64,000 bases of DNA from Kudoa neothunni (Eukaryota; Cnidaria): assembly GCA_964304625.1 (NCBI GenBank), contig OZ199838.1, positions 6,882,001-6,946,000 of the forward strand. The letters are read 5' to 3'. Each line of letters begins with the position of its first letter. Positions within the stretch are counted from its first letter, which is position 1. A program made the translations under genes and the position numbers. The notes beneath the pieces are model-generated. The model worked only from the letters and a program-made list of their open reading frames with translations, was not told the DNA's origin and did not search any database. Below, in pieces: positions 63,710 through 64,000 of this stretch.

Positions 63710-63844
63710 ATGAAAATTTTTGATTTCCATCTATTAATTGTTTTATTATTTACCCTGCTTTCTTTTTCTAGGAAGGCCGACAACCGTAAGCGCAGCACCT
63801 CTAAGACGCCCAACACTGTTTACTTTAGATCAGGGGTCGGATAA
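63710..63844 (+). CDS. Possible small secreted peptide (44 aa)
   Basis: The ORF gives a hydrophobic N-terminus, MKIFDFHLLIVLLFTLLSFS, like a signal peptide, then a basic part RKADNRKRSTSKTPNTVYFR and SGVG. Codons of the second part are GC-ending, unlike the surrounding DNA. Alternatively the AG before GAAGGCCGAC is a splice acceptor (the preceding tract is pyrimidine-rich) and the basic part is an exon of another gene. CAGGGGTCGG at 63831, typical of hAT ends, overlaps the last codons, so the ORF may be cut by an insertion. No homologue recognised. Confidence 0.25.
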   Translation: MKIFDFHLLIVLLFTLLSFSRKADNRKRSTSKTPNTVYFRSGVG

Positions 63845-64000
63845 TCATTTCAAAGTAGGAGGTAGGCCAGAATATATTTAAATCCAGTAGATGTAATGAA
63901 TTTTTCACAATACACTTGAAAATTGGATTAGTAAATTTATATTTTGAAATTTAAAAGAATATATTTTTATTTTAACGAGAAAAAGAAACATAACGAACGT

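Overview
The window is animal-type nuclear DNA: strongly AT-rich, with genes split by very short GT-AG introns (mostly 37-85 nt) and packed between many DNA-transposon remnants. Spliced gene models recovered by eye encode a twin-CX9C copper chaperone (COX19), a KH/DEAD-box helicase (DDX43-like), the Golgi GEF subunit RGP1, a BLM-type RecQ helicase, mitochondrial LACTB, the tRNA-guanine transglycosylase subunit QTRT2 and ribosome factor EIF6, plus two H2B genes, one divergent H3 gene and two unrecognised multi-exon genes. This set fits a metazoan. The compact introns, AT bias, divergent histones and transposon mix (piggyBac, Merlin, MULE, hAT, Tc1/mariner, Pao/BEL) would fit a fast-evolving parasite such as a myxozoan, but that is a low-confidence inference.

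Layout. 1-3.3 kb: hAT and piggyBac-type remnants. 3.3-3.8 kb: H2B copy 1 (minus). 6.3-9.4 kb: hAT family copy A. 9.5-9.9 kb: Merlin remnant. 10.0-14.3 kb: Pao/BEL retroelement fossil lying against a piggyBac remnant. 15-18.8 kb: gene-poor, with Tc1 and piggyBac scraps. 18.8-26.3 kb: a tight plus-strand cluster COX19, DDX43-like, RGP1. 27-35.8 kb: a nest of hAT, piggyBac, Tc1-like and Merlin copies. 36.1-39.6 kb: BLM (minus). 41.2-44.3 kb: hAT family copy B, inverted relative to copy A. 44.6-49.4 kb: an unrecognised gene behind a perfect heat-shock element, H2B copy 2, LACTB and a 417-residue unrecognised gene. 49.5-50.5 kb: piggyBac remnant. 51.9-54.9 kb: QTRT2 and EIF6. 55.7-60.7 kb: two MULE elements, each with a perfect 9-bp target duplication. 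62.2-62.6 kb: H3. 62.9-63.8 kb: a hAT MITE with a perfect 8-bp duplication, a third MULE-type end and a small signal-peptide-like ORF.

The host genes show no single pathway; they are housekeeping functions (chromatin, DNA repair, tRNA modification, ribosome biogenesis, mitochondria, Golgi traffic). The most noteworthy points are the H3 with a three-residue tail insertion and Thr at both the Ser10 and Ser28 positions, a shared motif just after the stop codon of all three histone genes where a stem-loop would be expected, the KH-DEAD-CCHC helicase, the heat-shock element in front of an orphan gene, the well-bounded MULE pair, and the hAT family with an internal foldback.
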